Below are positions 8,488-10,090 of a stretch of 10,090 nt of DNA, in pieces (within the stretch, counting starts at the first letter, position 1; the number at the start of each line of letters is the position of its first letter). The stretch comes from Alphaproteobacteria bacterium (GTDB lineage: Bacteria; Pseudomonadota; Alphaproteobacteria; JAJFFI01): NCBI GenBank assembly GCA_021776755.1, contig JAJFFI010000233.1:1-10090 (forward strand). Direction: 5' to 3'. A program made the position numbers and the translations under genes. The notes under the pieces were generated by a model, which saw only the letters and a program-made list of their open reading frames with translations, did no database searches and was not told where the DNA came from.

Positions 8488-9938
8488 ACCAGTTCCATCG
8501 CGCCTGACGGCCCCTGCTGGATCAGACCGGCGAGTTTGATGAGCCCGGCGCGCAGGTTGGCCGCCGATCCCGCCGGGCCGATGGCGACCCGCAGGGCGGA
8601 AACGCCGTCGGCCGGCTGGCCGATCGTGAACGCCGCCTGGGTCGGCACCGAGAGGCCCTGGGCGCCGGCCTCGGCACGGAAATCGGCCGCGCGCCAGACC
8701 GGCGGCAACTGCAGCCAGGCATAGAGCGCGCCCTCGGACATCCGGAAGTCGAGCCCGTCGAGGACCTCGCGCACGACCTCATGGCGGGCCGCAATCTCAC
8801 GCCGGCGCGCCTTCAGGATGCGGTCGGCGCTGCCGTCGTCGATCCAGCGGGTCGCAATCTCGACCGCCAGCGGCGTCGCCATCCAGGTACTGGAGCGCAC
8901 CGCCATGCGCGCGCTTTCGCGGTTGAGATCGGGGAGCGTCAGAAAACCCACCCGGAGTCCGCCGGCGACGCATTTCGAAAGCGACGTCAGCAGGATCGTC
9001 TGATCCGGGATCTGCACGGCAATCGGCGGCGGTGCGTTTTCCGGCAGGAGCCCGGTGATATCGTCCTCGATCAGGGTCGCGCCATGCCCGGCGATCAGGG
9101 CGGCGATCTCGGTCCGGCGCGCGGCGGGCATGATCGCGGTTGTCGGGTTCTGCATCGTCGGCACGAAATAGAAGCACCGCACGCCGCCGGTCAGCGCGTC
9201 TTCAAGTGCGTCCGGGCGCACGCCCTGTTCGTCCATCGCAATCGGCTCAAGCCGGAGCCCGAGCAGGTCGGCAAGTGCGGTGATGCCCGGATAGGCCAGT
9301 TCCTCGACCCCGAGCCGGTCGCCCGCCTGGGTACAGGCCGCAAGCCCGGCCAGCATTGCGTGCTGCGCGCCATTGGTGACGATTACCCGCTCGGCCCGGG
9401 TCTCGACGCCGCGCTTGGCAAACCATTGTACGCCCGCCTCCCGGTGCCGCAGCAGGCCGCTCGGCGAACTGTAGTCCAGAAGATCGGCGGCGATATCGGG
9501 TTCGGCCGCGATGGCCTTGAGGGTGTCGGCAAAAATCCCCGTTTCGATCGAAGTGAGCGGCGAGATGCCCGGCCCGAAATCGGCTGTGTCCCCGGGCGAC
9601 ACCCTTTTTTCGCGGTGAATCATGCCACTGATTGCAGGGTCGGGCTCGATCCCCCCCGGCCGCCAGTCGAGCCCGGAGAAGTGTCCGCGCCGTACGGTGT
9701 CGCGGACGAAAGTCCCGCGGCCCACCTGGCCCTCGGTCAGACCCCGGCGGTCGAGCTCCTGATACGCCCGCGTCACGGTGCCGACCGTGACCCCGAGCTT
9801 CCAGGCAAGGTCCCGATGCGTCGGCAGCTTCTCGCCGGCGCCGAGCCGGCCACCCTCGATCGTCTCCATCAGGGCATCCGCAATCGCCGCGTAACGCGGG
9901 CCGCTGCGGCTCTCAATGTCCGTGGGCTCTATTGTCAT
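8484..9938 (-). CDS. MocR-family transcriptional regulator (GntR winged helix fused to aminotransferase-like domain)
   Basis: This 484-residue protein has the MocR architecture. The GntR winged helix (about 13-80) contains GEKLPTHRDLAWKLGVTVGT (35-54), then AYQELDRRG and a GRGTF wing. A linker (about 80-118) leads to a fold-type I aminotransferase-like domain (about 120-475) with TNGAQHA (188-194), QNPTT with Asn264, the acidic loop EDDITG (291-296), SLSK with the PLP lysine Lys322, GLRVGF (327-332) and Arg450 in SALRVAIG. MocR proteins sense PLP or PLP-amino acid adducts, and usually control an adjacent gene and themselves. Thr295 stands where relatives commonly have Tyr (EDDIYG). The ATG at 9938 has no good ribosome binding site and lies inside a palindrome; an in-frame stop just upstream excludes earlier ATG, GTG or TTG starts. 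The target is unknown, so no symbol is given. A true aminotransferase is unlikely given the intact winged helix. Confidence 0.92.
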   Translation of the reverse strand: MTIEPTDIESRSGPRYAAIADALMETIEGGRLGAGEKLPTHRDLAWKLGVTVGTVTRAYQELDRRGLTEGQVGRGTFVRDTVRRGHFSGLDWRPGGIEPDPAISGMIHREKRVSPGDTADFGPGISPLTSIETGIFADTLKAIAAEPDIAADLLDYSSPSGLLRHREAGVQWFAKRGVETRAERVIVTNGAQHAMLAGLAACTQAGDRLGVEELAYPGITALADLLGLRLEPIAMDEQGVRPDALEDALTGGVRCFYFVPTMQNPTTAIMPAARRTEIAALIAGHGATLIEDDITGLLPENAPPPIAVQIPDQTILLTSLSKCVAGGLRVGFLTLPDLNRESARMAVRSSTWMATPLAVEIATRWIDDGSADRILKARRREIAARHEVVREVLDGLDFRMSEGALYAWLQLPPVWRAADFRAEAGAQGLSVPTQAAFTIGQPADGVSALRVAIGPAGSAANLRAGLIKLAGLIQQGPSGAMELV

Positions 9939-9954
9939 GGTGACAATGTATCAA

Positions 9955-9983
9955 TTGACCCTCTTTTTGTAAAGCATTATACC
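9955..9983 (+). promoter_or_regulatory. Promoter candidate for the rightward gene at 10038
   Basis: TTGACC (9955-9960) and TATACC (9978-9983) are exactly 17 bases apart. Transcription would start near 9990, inside the half-site ATTGTCA at 9988-9994, a position where a bound repressor would block it. The -10 box overlaps the opposite-strand -10 box. Confidence 0.55.
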
Positions 9984-10003
9984 CGTAATTGTCATGCAGT
10001 CAG
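9976..10003 (-). promoter_or_regulatory. Promoter candidate for the MocR gene
   Basis: On the minus strand, CTGACT (10003-9998) and a perfect TATAAT (9981-9976) are separated by 16 bases. The start would be near 9969, about 30 bases before the MocR ATG. The half-site at 9988-9994 lies in the spacer and the one at 10006-10012 borders the -35 box, as expected for autorepression. Confidence 0.55.
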
Positions 10004-10022
10004 GTAGACAATGTTGATCCAG

Positions 10023-10028
10023 AAGGAG
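10023..10028 (+). promoter_or_regulatory. Strong ribosome binding site for the gene at 10038
   Basis: AAGGAG lies nine bases before the ATG at 10038, the best Shine-Dalgarno in the window. It supports a real gene starting there although only 17 codons are visible. Confidence 0.75.
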
Positions 10029-10037
10029 AATTGAACC

Positions 10038-10090
10038 ATGACAATGTTGCAAACAAGCGCACAATCCGCCGAAAGGCCTGTGCGCACCCG
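10038..10090 (+). CDS. Unidentified gene divergent from the MocR regulator (3' end outside window)
   Basis: An open frame begins ATG at 10038 with AAGGAG nine bases upstream and a 17-bp-spaced promoter candidate at 9955-9983. It runs off the window after 17 codons (MTMLQTSAQSAERPVRT). A second in-frame ATG at 10044 is a possible alternative start. The visible residues are polar with no recognisable signal peptide or domain, so I do not assign a function. Its divergent placement and the shared half-sites suggest it is the main target of the MocR regulator. Divergent partners of such regulators include transporters, PLP-related enzymes and small DUF1127-type proteins; nothing visible chooses between these. 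Confidence 0.65.
   Translation, partial: MTMLQTSAQSAERPVRT

Larger units (their letters stand above)
9931..10047. promoter_or_regulatory. Operator-like array of ATTGTCA/TGACAAT half-sites in the divergent region
   Basis: Five copies of one half-site occur in about 115 bases. ATTGTCA (9931-9937) and TGACAAT (9941-9947) form a perfect inverted repeat with a three-base centre. ATTGTCA (9988-9994) and AGACAAT (10006-10012) form a wider one. TGACAAT (10039-10045) lies at the downstream gene's start. The plus-strand copies extend as GACAATGT at 9942, 10007 and 10040; the last two share GACAATGTTG. MocR and GntR proteins bind such repeats, so this is probably the operator for 8484-9938, though binding is inferred. 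Confidence 0.6.

Noticed and set aside
8781..10007. A 408-codon plus-strand open frame antisense to the MocR gene
   Set aside because: The opposite strand encodes a clear full-length MocR protein; this frame has no family motif and is a composition effect.

Overview
This is a GC-rich window (roughly two-thirds G+C by eye) from the chromosome of a Gram-negative bacterium. It is most likely an alphaproteobacterium, possibly Rhodospirillales-like. The evidence is the gene order tolB-pal-cpoB-tilS-ftsH-folP-glmM, the outer-membrane lipoprotein and Tol-Pal components, an FtsH that opens with the GNFGKN sequence typical of alphaproteobacteria, and several TTG/GTG starts. No rRNA, tRNA, CRISPR, insertion sequence or prophage gene is visible. 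Most of the window is a conserved housekeeping cluster with intact genes.

Layout, left to right. Positions 1-95 hold the last codons of tolB. After a 157-base gap with a candidate promoter comes pal (253-702), which is followed by a terminator-like hairpin. cpoB/ybgF (909-1910) completes the Tol-Pal envelope module. Its signal-peptide region carries a fresh-looking 24-bp in-frame tandem duplication. tilS (1928-3280, TTG start) follows after 17 bases. ftsH (3398-5344, TTG start, good ribosome binding site) has its own leader, with a heat-shock-like promoter, an extended -10 element and an inverted repeat. folP (5433-6272), glmM (6342-7688) and thiD (7693-8487) follow on the same strand with short gaps. 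They serve folate synthesis, UDP-GlcNAc/peptidoglycan precursor synthesis and thiamine pyrimidine phosphorylation.

On the minus strand, 8484-9938 encodes a MocR-type regulator: a GntR winged helix fused to an aminotransferase-like PLP domain. It converges on thiD so tightly that one CTAG supplies both stop codons. It diverges from a gene that starts at 10038 and runs off the window.

The most interesting non-coding stretch is this divergent intergenic region (about 9931-10050). It contains two promoter candidates with interlocked -10 boxes and five copies of an ATTGTCA/TGACAAT-type half-site. Two of these copies contain the start codons of the two flanking genes, which begin with the identical octamer ATGACAAT. 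This looks like an autoregulated MocR control region. The other main points are a Val at the Phe28-equivalent position of dihydropteroate synthase, a known sulfonamide-resistance site, and loss of a usually conserved Tyr in the MocR PLP pocket. I see no wholly new multi-gene system; the window is mainly ordinary core genome with a few unusual details.
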